From contig JAQUJQ010000011.1 of the NCBI GenBank assembly GCA_028680875.1, forward strand, positions 1-17,604: 17,604 bases of DNA, in the 5' to 3' direction. The position numbers and the translations under genes are program-made. The DNA is from Eubacteriales bacterium (GTDB lineage Bacteria > Bacillota > Clostridia > Peptostreptococcales > Anaerovoracaceae). A model generated the notes under the pieces. That model saw nothing but the letters and a program-made list of their open reading frames with translations. It did no database searches and was not told where the DNA came from. Below are positions 8,020-14,287 of this stretch, piece by piece (within the stretch, counting starts at the first letter, position 1; every line of letters begins with the position of its first letter).

Positions 8020-8652
8020 ATGAGATTACTGTTACGTGTATTATTTGCCGTACTTATATTTTGCCTTCCGGTCTTTTCTATTCTTGCGGCAGAAAATTTA
8101 ATTTGCCGGGCGCCTGATCTTTATACTTACGAATTCACTAAAACCCAGATCACCCGAGAAGCAAGGATTGGTGTATCCGAACGAGATCTTGGCGAGTTTT
8201 TTTCAGATTACTTTTTGGGAAAAAAAGAAGAGTTTTCCTACATAACTGAATACCAAGATAGAGAACAGGACCTTTTTAATTTACGAGAAAGTAATGTTAT
8301 GAGAAATATCAGAGAGTTGCTAAATCACTTGACTCTTTTTATGTTCGGAGTCGTTTTGATTACCATAGCAGCTTATTGGATATTATTACATTATAATAGG
8401 AAAGAAGGAATACGACTGGCATTTAAATGGAGTCTTGTATTCTATGGAATCTTATGGGTTACCTTTGGTTTGATTTTGTTTCCCTGGGCCCCCTTTAAAA
8501 GTCTTGAAACAGAAGATTTATTGCTTAGGTTGATTACATCTGGGTTTATCACGGATTGGTTTTTAGCGGGCATATTTATTTCCGCTGTGGTTATGGGAAT
8601 CCTGGGCTCGATAACTTGGAAACTGACTAAACCTAGGAGAATGTTTTGGTAA
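8020..8652 (+). CDS. DUF1461 family integral membrane protein (TIGR01906-like)
   Basis: The function is unknown. The 210-residue protein starts with a hydrophobic segment (about 3-24, signal anchor or signal peptide). A polar stretch of about 70-75 residues follows, containing a YFLGKKEEF motif like that of the DUF1461 family. Three more hydrophobic segments lie at about 105-126, 136-156 and 176-200, and the C-terminus is basic. The N-terminal polar domain probably faces outside. Family membership rests on architecture, length and the FLGK region; I am fairly but not fully sure. It leads a run of closely spaced genes: the DJ-1 gene begins 12 bases after its stop, followed by an MFS exporter and a PHP phosphoesterase. 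It has its own promoter. No enzymatic motif is visible. Confidence 0.65.
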   Translation: MRLLLRVLFAVLIFCLPVFSILAAENLICRAPDLYTYEFTKTQITREARIGVSERDLGEFFSDYFLGKKEEFSYITEYQDREQDLFNLRESNVMRNIRELLNHLTLFMFGVVLITIAAYWILLHYNRKEGIRLAFKWSLVFYGILWVTFGLILFPWAPFKSLETEDLLLRLITSGFITDWFLAGIFISAVVMGILGSITWKLTKPRRMFW

Positions 8653-8664
8653 AAGGAGGCAGTG

Positions 8665-9213
8665 ATGAAGGTATATGTACATTTTGCAAACGGCTTTGAG
8701 GAAATTGAAGCTCTAACTGTGGTGGATGTTTTGAGGCGTGCTGAAATTCATACAGAAACCGTTTCCGTTAGCGGAGATTTGATGGTTACAGGAGCTCATG
8801 GAGTACCTGTTCGAACGGATATTTTATTTGATGAGGCTGATTACGAAAACTGCTCGATGATTGTTTTGCCGGGAGGAATGCCGGGTACTGCTAATTTAGC
8901 GGCTCACGAGGGTTTGACCCAAAAAATTAAAGAATTTGCCGTTTCTAAAAAATGGATGGCTGCCATATGTGCGGCACCTATGGTCCTTGGAGAGCTGGGA
9001 TTATTAAAGGGTAAGACGGCAGTTATTTATCCGGGTATGGAAGAGCACCTGATTAATGCAAAAACTGGTCGTAATAACGTAGAAATTGATGGAGCGGTCA
9101 TTACATCTAAGGGACCGGGAACGGCTATGGAATTTGCCCTGACATTAGTAAAGGTTCTTAAAGATATGTCTACAGTTAAGCAATTAAAAAATGCCATGCT
9201 CTTAGAGAAATAA
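8665..9213 (+). CDS. DJ-1/PfpI family protein (ThiJ/YajL-like)
   Basis: A cytoplasmic glutamine-amidotransferase-like alpha/beta protein. I chose the ATG at 8665 (182 residues) because AAAGGAGG at 8652-8659 is 5 bases upstream of it; the GTG at 8662 would be only 2 bases away. The nucleophile elbow AAICAAP holds Cys102. Glu15 in NGFEEIEAL corresponds to DJ-1 Glu18, which tunes the reactive cysteine. The PGGMPG loop is present. These features place it in the DJ-1/YajL branch rather than with PfpI proteases. Proposed roles of the branch (chaperone, glyoxalase or deglycase, oxidative-stress sensing) are unsettled, so none is assigned. It sits in the same run as the DUF1461, MFS and PHP genes. 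Confidence 0.9.
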   Translation: MKVYVHFANGFEEIEALTVVDVLRRAEIHTETVSVSGDLMVTGAHGVPVRTDILFDEADYENCSMIVLPGGMPGTANLAAHEGLTQKIKEFAVSKKWMAAICAAPMVLGELGLLKGKTAVIYPGMEEHLINAKTGRNNVEIDGAVITSKGPGTAMEFALTLVKVLKDMSTVKQLKNAMLLEK

Positions 9214-9234
9214 TAAAGAAGTAGGTAAACTGGT

Positions 9235-10440
9235 ATGGAGCGTTGGAAGGTAAACCTGTATACCCTCTGGGTTACACAGGTTTTTTCCTTAATGGGATTT
9301 GGGTTTTGTATACCTTTTGTCCCATTTTTTCTACAAGATCTAGGGGTGTCAGACCCGGTCCAGCTCAGCTATTATGTGGGTTTATCCTCAACTTTACCGG
9401 CAGCTACTATGGCAGTGGCTGCGCCGGTCTGGGGGATTGCTTCTGATCGCTACGGTCGAAAGATGATGATAATGAGAGCCATGTTTTTTGCGGCTGTATT
9501 GCTTGCATTAATGGGTCTGTCACAAAGCGTATTTCAATTTATGGTGCTTCGGGCTTTACAAGGGATTTTTACCGGCACGGTCACCGCAAGCATGAGTTTT
9601 GTGTCTGCAAATACACCAGAAAACCGAATTTCATATGCCTTAGGATTGATGACATCTTCAAATTTTTTGGGTTATTCTATCGGTCCATTCATTGGAGGCA
9701 TGATAGCGGAATTATTAGGGTATAGAATTTGTTTTGCTATAGGGGGAGGTTTGATGACAGTTGGGTTTCTCCTTGTGGTTTTCTTGGTAAAAGAGGATAA
9801 AAACACTTATGGATATCGAATTCGTTCTGAAGAAGAGTCAAAAGGTAAAAGAATTCAGGTCCTTTCACCCTTTATTATAATCGTTCTTCTTTCTCTGCTG
9901 TTTCAAAGAATTTCAAGATCCGTTTTTGTCCCTTTTATCCCTCTTTATGTGCAGGAAACTTTGGGTACAATGGTCGGAGCCACCACTTATACAGGTATAA
10001 TCAGTGGAGCTACAGGTTTTGCAACCGCTTTGGCTGCTCTCACCATAACCCGGTTGGGAGACCAACATGATAAGGTGAAATTGGCATTTAAATTAACACT
10101 GTTGGCTGTTCCCGTAACTGTGCTTTTGATTTTCTTTAGATCGTTACTGGGTTTTTCAATGGTTTTCACTATTTACTTTTTCCTTGCCGGGGGGACGGAG
10201 CCAATTTTAACGTCTGCTGCTTCTGAACGTACACCACCGGCTATGCGTGGGGTTTTGTTCGGATTGTTATGTACCGTCAGTAGTTTGGGTGCCATGGTGG
10301 CTCCTATGATCGGTAGTTCTATTTCCGTAGGTTTCGGCCTGCGGGCAATCTTAATTACAATCCCCCTTTTTACTATATCCCAGTTGATTTGCCTAAATAA
10401 ATCAAGGAAATTAGGGCAAATTGATAATAAAAAGGAGTGA
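9235..10440 (+). CDS. MFS transporter, multidrug-efflux type
   Basis: A secondary exporter of the major facilitator superfamily with 401 residues and about twelve hydrophobic segments. The motif A loop between helices 2 and 3 is clear (GIASDRYGRKMMI), as is the motif-C-like GYSIGPFIGG of the drug/H+ antiporter group in helix 5. A central polar loop near residues 184-210 (KEDKNTYGYRIRSEEESKGK) separates the halves. This pattern resembles the 12-helix drug exporters of the MdtG/YttB type; the substrate is unknown. Its ribosome binding site is weak (AGTAGGT, 9222-9228), so translation may depend on reading through from the DJ-1 gene 21 bases upstream. The PHP gene starts 6 bases after its stop, so the two are co-transcribed. 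Confidence 0.88.
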   Translation: MERWKVNLYTLWVTQVFSLMGFGFCIPFVPFFLQDLGVSDPVQLSYYVGLSSTLPAATMAVAAPVWGIASDRYGRKMMIMRAMFFAAVLLALMGLSQSVFQFMVLRALQGIFTGTVTASMSFVSANTPENRISYALGLMTSSNFLGYSIGPFIGGMIAELLGYRICFAIGGGLMTVGFLLVVFLVKEDKNTYGYRIRSEEESKGKRIQVLSPFIIIVLLSLLFQRISRSVFVPFIPLYVQETLGTMVGATTYTGIISGATGFATALAALTITRLGDQHDKVKLAFKLTLLAVPVTVLLIFFRSLLGFSMVFTIYFFLAGGTEPILTSAASERTPPAMRGVLFGLLCTVSSLGAMVAPMIGSSISVGFGLRAILITIPLFTISQLICLNKSRKLGQIDNKKE

Positions 10441-10446
10441 ACCCCT

Positions 10447-11280
10447 ATGATAGATCTGCATCTACACACCTATTATTCTGATGGAACCCTATCACCTGAG
10501 GCTTTGGTAAAGCGGGCAGCAAGACGGGGTATAACCACCATTGCCATTACTGATCATGATGGGGTTAACGGTATTTCAGAGGCTTTGGAGGCCGGTAAAA
10601 AGTATGGCGTAAAGGTCATTCCCAGCATTGAGTTTTCAACGGGTATTGGAAATGAAGACCAGCAGATCTATATGCATATTTTAGGTTACCATATTGATAT
10701 TAATAATGAACCTTTAAAGAGAGCGGTAGAAGAAATTCGTAAAAAAAGAGAAGAACGCAATACAAAACTCCTTCGAACATTAAATAAGATCGGATTTCAG
10801 ATGGATAAAGAAGATTTGTTACAAAGACCTGAGCAGGATTATGTAGGAAAGCCGAACTTTGCTTTGGCAATGACTAAGAGGGGTTATATAAACAACCCAA
10901 AAGATGCTTTTACACCTGGAAAGTTTCTTCGTCATCCCGAAATTCGCAGGATTCACAGGGAAAAAATCCATGTGAGAGAGGCCATTTCTCTGATTAATGG
11001 GGCAGGAGGGAAGGCAGTGTTGGCACATCCTTATAAAATTGCATTTTTAAAATGTAAAAATGAAGGATATTATGAACGACTGGAGAGATTGTTAGACAGT
11101 CTCCAGGAATGGGGTCTATCCGGGATGGAGTGTTACTATAGTTCTCACACCCCGGAGCAAGCAGAAAAGTTGGTGGAGATTGCAAAAAGAAGAGGCTTGC
11201 TTATTACTTCCGGTTCGGATTTCCATGGTCCTGATTTTAATCCGGCATTGGATATCGGAGTAACCGGAGAGGTATTTTAA
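10447..11280 (+). CDS. PHP domain metal-dependent phosphoesterase (TrpH/YciV, RNase AM-like)
   Basis: A cytoplasmic metallo-phosphoesterase of the PHP family; 277 residues is normal. Metal ligands are all visible: His5 and His7 in HLHTYYSDG, Asp12, Asp36-His37 in TDHDG, Glu62 in IEFS, His77, His194 in LAHPY, and Asp258-His260 in SGSDFHG. Relatives act as 3',5'-nucleoside bisphosphate phosphatases or 5'-3' exonucleases maturing RNA 5' ends; which applies here cannot be read from sequence. AAAGGAG just upstream gives a good ribosome site, 6 bases after the MFS stop. Its TAA overlaps the stop of the convergent NimA-like gene, and there is no terminator hairpin between them. Confidence 0.9.
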   Translation: MIDLHLHTYYSDGTLSPEALVKRAARRGITTIAITDHDGVNGISEALEAGKKYGVKVIPSIEFSTGIGNEDQQIYMHILGYHIDINNEPLKRAVEEIRKKREERNTKLLRTLNKIGFQMDKEDLLQRPEQDYVGKPNFALAMTKRGYINNPKDAFTPGKFLRHPEIRRIHREKIHVREAISLINGAGGKAVLAHPYKIAFLKCKNEGYYERLERLLDSLQEWGLSGMECYYSSHTPEQAEKLVEIAKRRGLLITSGSDFHGPDFNPALDIGVTGEVF

Positions 11281-11741
11281 CAGTTGGCTTTCTTACCGGT
11301 CATTTCTTCGATGTCAATTCGAATAATAGTTGTAGCGGCAAAATCACCTTCGTGAAAGGTTATATCCCTATTGCAGAAGGGAGCTATAATTGCCTTTAAA
11401 GCTTTTTTCTTTTCTTCTTCTTCTGTAATCAGAGTGGCATAGCCTGTACCAATGACGCTCTTGTAGATGGTCCCCCAATTACAGGGTTGGTCCGTGTTTT
11501 TCGCAATTTTGGAAGAGGTGATTTCCATTTGAAAGCAAACATTGTTATTAACCTTGATTAAATCCAGCTTACGTCCGGCTGAGGCACAGTGGAGATATAT
11601 ACAGCCATCACTGTAAGCATAGTTCATTGGAACCACATAAGGCCGGTCGCCATCTACTAGTCCTAGGTGGCAGACAAAAGCTTCCTTAAGGATTCTTTCA
11701 ATCTCTTTTATATCGGTAATTTCTCGATCCGATCTTCTCAT
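11277..11741 (-). CDS. Pyridoxamine 5'-phosphate oxidase family protein, NimA-like
   Basis: A small split-beta-barrel flavin-binding protein of the family that includes nitroimidazole-resistance proteins. I chose the ATG at 11741 (154 residues, beginning MRRSDREI) because AAAGGAGGT lies 7 bases before it; an upstream in-frame start at 11795 has no such site. Visible family features are MRR-DREI at the N-terminus, VCHLGLVDGDRPYVVPMNYAY, the strand YLHCASAGRKLDLI, and a CNWGTIYKSVIGTGYATLI segment typical of this branch. Flavin (FMN) or heme binding is expected from relatives, but the substrate is unknown. Nitroimidazole resistance should not be assumed, since most family members have no such role. 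It has its own promoter and transcribes toward the PHP gene. Confidence 0.85.
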   Translation of the reverse strand: MRRSDREITDIKEIERILKEAFVCHLGLVDGDRPYVVPMNYAYSDGCIYLHCASAGRKLDLIKVNNNVCFQMEITSSKIAKNTDQPCNWGTIYKSVIGTGYATLITEEEEKKKALKAIIAPFCNRDITFHEGDFAATTIIRIDIEEMTGKKANC

Positions 11742-11766
11742 ATCGGGCACCTCCTTTGTTTTATTT

Positions 11767-11795
11767 ATTCTAATATATAAATAATTGAAAAGCAA
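11767..11795 (-). promoter_or_regulatory. Candidate promoter of the NimA-like gene
   Basis: Read on the minus strand: TTGCTT (11795-11790), a 17-bp spacer, TAGAAT (11772-11767). The -10 matches 5 of 6 bases, the -35 only 3 of 6. The predicted start is about 20 bases upstream of the ATG at 11741. The surrounding DNA is very AT-rich, so this is only moderately specific. Confidence 0.4.
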
Positions 11796-11853
11796 GGTTT
11801 AAAGAAATTATAAGTATTATATAACATAATATATAATTAATGTAATTATATGG

Positions 11854-11892
11854 TTGACATTAAACGATTACTATAGTATGGTAATATTACCA
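11854..11892 (+). promoter_or_regulatory. Promoter of the PC4-like gene with an overlapping palindromic operator
   Basis: A perfect TTGACA (11854-11859), a 17-bp spacer and TATGGT (11877-11882, 4 of 6). A perfect 14-bp palindrome, TGGTAATATTACCA (11879-11892), overlaps the -10 box and start region. A wider pair, TATGGTA (11877-11883) and TACCATA (11898-11904), nests around it. The placement fits repression by a dimeric regulator; the regulator is unknown and could be the gene product itself. Confidence 0.6.
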
Positions 11893-11925
11893 ATTAATAC
11901 CATATAGAAAAGATAGGAGGAAAAA

Positions 11926-12165
11926 ATGGCGGTAGAAGAAAAAGATAGAGAGATTACTTTTGAAATAGTCGAACATATTGGTGTATTCGGCAAGGATGCA
12001 AAGGGCTGGACAAGAGAATTGAACAGAGTTGCCTGGAATAACGGACCGGCTAAGTATGATATTCGAAATTGGGACGAAGATCATCGAAAAATGGGGAGGG
12101 GAGTCACCCTTACCTCACTGGAGTTATTGGATCTGAGAAAGCTGATAGAGGGATTGGACTTATAA
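11926..12165 (+). CDS. YdbC/PC4-like single-stranded-DNA-binding protein
   Basis: A 79-residue protein of the bacterial PC4 (transcriptional coactivator p15, YdbC) family, whose members are small dimers binding single-stranded DNA or RNA. The sequence has the expected order: an N-terminal acidic lead, EIVEHIGVFG, a WTRELNRVAWN strand, YDIRNWDEDH, then KMGRGVTLTSLELLDLRKLIEGL, which is the beta-turn plus C-terminal helix of the family. AGGAGG lies 5 bases before the ATG. It is a single-gene unit with a strong -35 box and a palindrome over the -10, and it ends in a strong terminator. The cellular role in Firmicutes is poorly known. Confidence 0.85.
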   Translation: MAVEEKDREITFEIVEHIGVFGKDAKGWTRELNRVAWNNGPAKYDIRNWDEDHRKMGRGVTLTSLELLDLRKLIEGLDL

Positions 12166-12210
12166 AAAAAGGAGACGGATTCCCATCATGAAGGGTTCCG
12201 TCTCCTTTTT
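12164..12210. terminator. Bidirectional intrinsic terminator between the PC4-like and ACT genes
   Basis: GGAGACGGA (12171-12179) pairs with TCCGTCTCC (12197-12205), extended inward by CCC/GGG. It is flanked by seven A on the left and a run of T on the right. It therefore reads as stem plus T-tract on both strands, ending the PC4-like transcript rightward and the paaK-ACT transcript leftward. The ACT stop codon follows directly at 12211-12213. Confidence 0.93.
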
Positions 12211-12603
12211 TTAATTAATAGGCGGGAACAGGATTTCCGCTGCTCTTTCGGGATCACTTGTTTTCATAATCAGTCTTGCTTTTCCTCCATTAGAGTACCC
12301 GTACATATAGGATACGTTTATCCCTTCGGTTGCTAAGGATTTTAAGCATTTGTTCAAAGCTCCCGGAACATCAGGGGTGATCATACAGATTACATCAGTT
12401 ATTCTAACCTTATAACTATTTGCCCGCAGTGCTTCCGCAGCTTTCTCCGTATCACTGACAATCATACGGAGAATACCATATTCCTCAGTTTCCGCTATTG
12501 ATAAGGCGGAGATATTAATTTCTGCATCATAGAGGATTTCCGTAACATTGACTAGTCTGCCCGATTCATTCTGTATGAAAACAGAAAGCTGTTGAATTAT
12601 CAT
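12211..12603 (-). CDS. Tandem ACT-domain protein
   Basis: A 130-residue cytoplasmic protein made of two ACT domains, about residues 1-62 (QQLSVFIQNESGRLVNVTEIL) and 66-125 (ITDVICMITPDVPGALNKCL), a fold that usually senses amino acids. The ATG at 12603 has GGAAGG 8 bases upstream; the GTG at 12612 overlaps that site and is unlikely. Proteins of this type regularly follow phenylacetate-CoA ligase genes in anaerobes and archaea, as here, where it starts 23 bases after the paaK stop. A role as a regulatory subunit or ligand sensor for the ligase is plausible but inferred. No DNA-binding or catalytic domain is attached. Confidence 0.88.
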   Translation of the reverse strand: MIIQQLSVFIQNESGRLVNVTEILYDAEINISALSIAETEEYGILRMIVSDTEKAAEALRANSYKVRITDVICMITPDVPGALNKCLKSLATEGINVSYMYGYSNGGKARLIMKTSDPERAAEILFPPIN

Positions 12604-12626
12604 CTTAATCACCTTCCTTTTTCCAA

Positions 12627-13922
12627 TCAGACCCGTCGGTCGATGACACGCCTGGCTTTGCCTTCGCTTCTTTGTATAGTCTTATGTTCTACCAGTTTAA
12701 GTATAACACTGATTCCCAGGATACTTTCAATATGGTGTTTAATTTTTTTGTTTATCTGGGAAAGTTGAACCAGTTCATCAGAGAAGCATTTATCGTCAAT
12801 TTCAACTTGTACCTCTAAAGTATCCATTGTGCCCTGTCGATCCACAATTAATTGATAATGAGGCTTGGCTTCAGGAATCTCAAGGAGAGCACTTTCAACT
12901 TGAGAGGGAAAAACGTTTACACCTCGTATGATAAGCATATCGTCAGACCGACCGTAGATCTTGGCCATACGTATATTACTTCTGCCACATTGACATGGGG
13001 AATCATTCAGACTTGATAGGTCTCGTGTCCTGTAACGAAGAAGGGGCATAGCTTCTTTCGTCAGAGTGGTAAAAACGAGTTCACCGGTTTTACCCACATC
13101 CAATGGCTGTAAAGTTTCCGGACTTACGATTTCAGGAAAGAAATGATCTTCGGCAATATGGAGACCATCCTGTGCCTTACAGCTTACAGCAACGCCGGGT
13201 CCGATAATTTCGCTGAGGCCATATATGTCAAAGGCAGTAATCTCCAAGCTTTCTTCGATTTTTTTACGTAAAGCAGGGGTCCAAGGTTCAGCACCAAAGA
13301 TACCGATGCGTAAAGGGAGTTTAGAGGCATCGATGCCGCTTTCTGTCATGGATTCAGAAAGGTGGGCTGCATATGATGGGGTACTGGCTAATACGGTACT
13401 GCCAAAATCCTGAAGTAACTGGAGTTGTTTTGATGTATTCCCTCCGGATATAGGGACCACTGCCGCACCTAATTTTTCGGCTCCATAGTGAAGACCTAAG
13501 CCGCCTGTAAACAGACCATAACCAAAGGCTACTTGGACTGTATCCTCCTTTGTAGCTCCTGCACAAGCCAGTGCGCGGGCTACCACTTCCGAAAAGATTT
13601 CTATATCCTTTCTGGTGTAGCCTACTACAGTGGGTTTGCCGGTGGTGCCTGATGAGGCATGAAAACGAACCACTTCACTTTTAGGAGATGCAAACAACCC
13701 AAATGGATAATTATCCCGCAAGTCCTGTTTTGTTGTAAAGGGAAGGGATACAATGTCCTCAATGGTTTGAATATCGGTGGGTTCTATCCCTATTTGTTGC
13801 ATTTTTTTCCGATAAAATGGAACATTATGATAAACTCGGTTGATTACCGATTTAAACCTTGCGCTCTGAAGATGATGCATTTCATCTCTTGACATGCATT
13901 CTTTTGGTTCATTCCAAATCAA
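12627..13922 (-). CDS. paaK: Phenylacetate-CoA ligase (AMP-forming)
   Basis: Activates phenylacetate or a related aryl-acetate (such as indoleacetate) to its CoA thioester with ATP, giving AMP and pyrophosphate. The 431 residues match the family. Motifs: the P-loop-like SSGTTGKP (90-97), GIFGAEPW (207-214), YGLSE (234-238), YRTRD (297-301), a Cys310-x-Cys312 pair in CQCGR, GRSDDMLIIRGVNVFPSQVE (325-344) and a C-terminal SEGKARR with the adenylation lysine. The start is an unusual TTG at 13922, well supported by AAGGAGG 7 bases upstream (13930-13936). No ATG suits better. The indolepyruvate oxidoreductase genes often beside it are absent; its partner is the ACT gene. I see no good vegetative promoter in the 89 bases upstream, so it may be read from the minus-strand promoter near 14254. 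Confidence 0.93.
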   Translation of the reverse strand: MIWNEPKECMSRDEMHHLQSARFKSVINRVYHNVPFYRKKMQQIGIEPTDIQTIEDIVSLPFTTKQDLRDNYPFGLFASPKSEVVRFHASSGTTGKPTVVGYTRKDIEIFSEVVARALACAGATKEDTVQVAFGYGLFTGGLGLHYGAEKLGAAVVPISGGNTSKQLQLLQDFGSTVLASTPSYAAHLSESMTESGIDASKLPLRIGIFGAEPWTPALRKKIEESLEITAFDIYGLSEIIGPGVAVSCKAQDGLHIAEDHFFPEIVSPETLQPLDVGKTGELVFTTLTKEAMPLLRYRTRDLSSLNDSPCQCGRSNIRMAKIYGRSDDMLIIRGVNVFPSQVESALLEIPEAKPHYQLIVDRQGTMDTLEVQVEIDDKCFSDELVQLSQINKKIKHHIESILGISVILKLVEHKTIQRSEGKARRVIDRRV

Positions 13923-13954
13923 TTTTAAACCTCCTTGCTTTAAAAATCTACTGT

Positions 13955-13983
13955 AACCAACTACCTCAACTATTCATACTATA
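13955..13983 (+). promoter_or_regulatory. SigK-like sporulation promoter for the Cys-rich peptide
   Basis: AACC at 13955-13958, with AC at 13956-13957, 17 bases, then CATACTATA at 13975-13983. This fits the Bacillus mother-cell SigK consensus (mACm, 16-17 bp, CATAnnnTA) at every specified position, whereas no sigma-A -35/-10 pair is evident. Transcription would begin about 20 bases before the ATG at 14012. The consensus is short, so a chance match cannot be excluded. Confidence 0.5.
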
Positions 13984-14011
13984 TACAAAAATCCTAAAGG
14001 AGGTATTCCAT

Positions 14012-14128
14012 ATGATTCGTAACAATTGTGGAGGCATCGATGACAGCCTTCTTTTCTTTTTCCTGTTGCTCGTTTTGATTTTCTGTCAAGGGGGAATCTT
14101 CGGGTGTGACACGGGGAAATGCTGTTAG
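14012..14128 (+). CDS. 38-residue Cys-rich, membrane-spanning small protein, possibly spore-associated
   Basis: I do not recognise a named family. The start is secure: a full AAAGGAGGT (13996-14004) lies 7 bases before the ATG. Residues 13-25 form one short hydrophobic segment (LLFFFLLLVLIFC) between an N-terminal part with Cys6-Gly-Gly and a C-terminal tail carrying Cys25, Cys32, Cys37 and Cys38: five cysteines in 38 residues. Short Gly/Cys proteins with one hydrophobic core occur in spore-forming Firmicutes, some as coat components. The upstream SigK-like promoter fits that idea, but the role is inferred. It is divergent from paaK. A 14-bp hairpin begins 15 bases after its stop but lacks a T-tract in this direction. 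Confidence 0.7.
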   Translation: MIRNNCGGIDDSLLFFFLLLVLIFCQGGIFGCDTGKCC

Positions 14129-14132
14129 TGTC

Positions 14133-14175
14133 TCAAAACAAAAGGTCTTTCCGTCTCGTAAGAGACGGGAAGACC
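14133..14175 (-). terminator. Intrinsic terminator on the minus strand
   Basis: Arms at 14162-14175 and 14144-14157 make a 14-bp stem with one wobble pair and a 4-base loop. Read leftward it is followed by TTTTGTTTT (14142-14134), a good terminator tail. Read rightward it is followed by CCGTAAAAAC, which is not. It can end the DUF378 transcript and any RNA from the promoter at 14259-14231. It lies between that promoter and paaK. Confidence 0.85.
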
Positions 14176-14224
14176 CGTAAAAACTCTTTCAGGACGCACC
14201 ATCCTTGACTCAAATATACAATAT
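14133..14224 (-). ncRNA. Candidate ~90-nt small RNA or attenuated paaK leader
   Basis: A strong minus-strand promoter (TTGACA-N17-TAAAAT) predicts a start near 14224, and an intrinsic terminator ends near 14134, leaving about 90 nt. Between them no ribosome site plus ORF is apparent. The RNA could form a small hairpin, AGGAU-GGUGC-GUCCU (14205-14191), then a purine- and U-rich single-stranded stretch, then the terminator. ACGGG (14179-14175) could also pair with CCCGT (14170-14166), which would compete with the terminator stem. It matches no RNA family I know. The ends are approximate. Alternatively it is the 5' leader of paaK with a conditional terminator. Confidence 0.45.
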
Positions 14225-14261
14225 AAAAGCATTTTAACTATATCTTTGTATATTGTCAAGG
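14203..14261. repeat. Interrupted inverted repeat bracketing the minus-strand promoter
   Basis: CCTTGAC (14203-14209) and AATATACAA (14213-14221) pair with TTGTATATT (14246-14254) and GTCAAGG (14255-14261): 16 matching pairs with a 3-base bulge (TCA). The right arm contains the -35 TTGACA on the minus strand and the left arm lies just downstream of the start. The layout suits a repressor bound at both ends of the promoter, but this is inferred. Confidence 0.55.
14231..14259 (-). promoter_or_regulatory. Strong sigma-A-type promoter on the minus strand
   Basis: Read leftward: a perfect TTGACA (14259-14254), a 17-bp spacer and TAAAAT (14236-14231, 5 of 6). It starts 28 bases after the DUF378 stop and points toward the terminator at 14175-14133 and, beyond it, paaK. 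It is among the best consensus matches in the window. Confidence 0.65.
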
Positions 14262-14287
14262 GAAATCCTAAAAGATAAGCATACCGA

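Noticed and set aside
11741..11795. N-terminal extension of the NimA-like protein to an upstream start
   Set aside because: The extra 18 codons run through the predicted promoter and ribosome site; the ATG at 11741 has a perfect AAAGGAGGT.
14128..14180. Terminator for the Cys-rich peptide on the plus strand
   Set aside because: The hairpin is followed by CCGTAAAAAC rather than a T-tract in that direction; only the minus-strand reading has a proper tail.
14156..14182. Two ACGR-like loops on the minus strand, suggesting a guanidine-II riboswitch
   Set aside because: The ACGA falls across the loop-stem boundary of the terminator hairpin and the flanking bases do not pair, so the two-hairpin architecture is absent.
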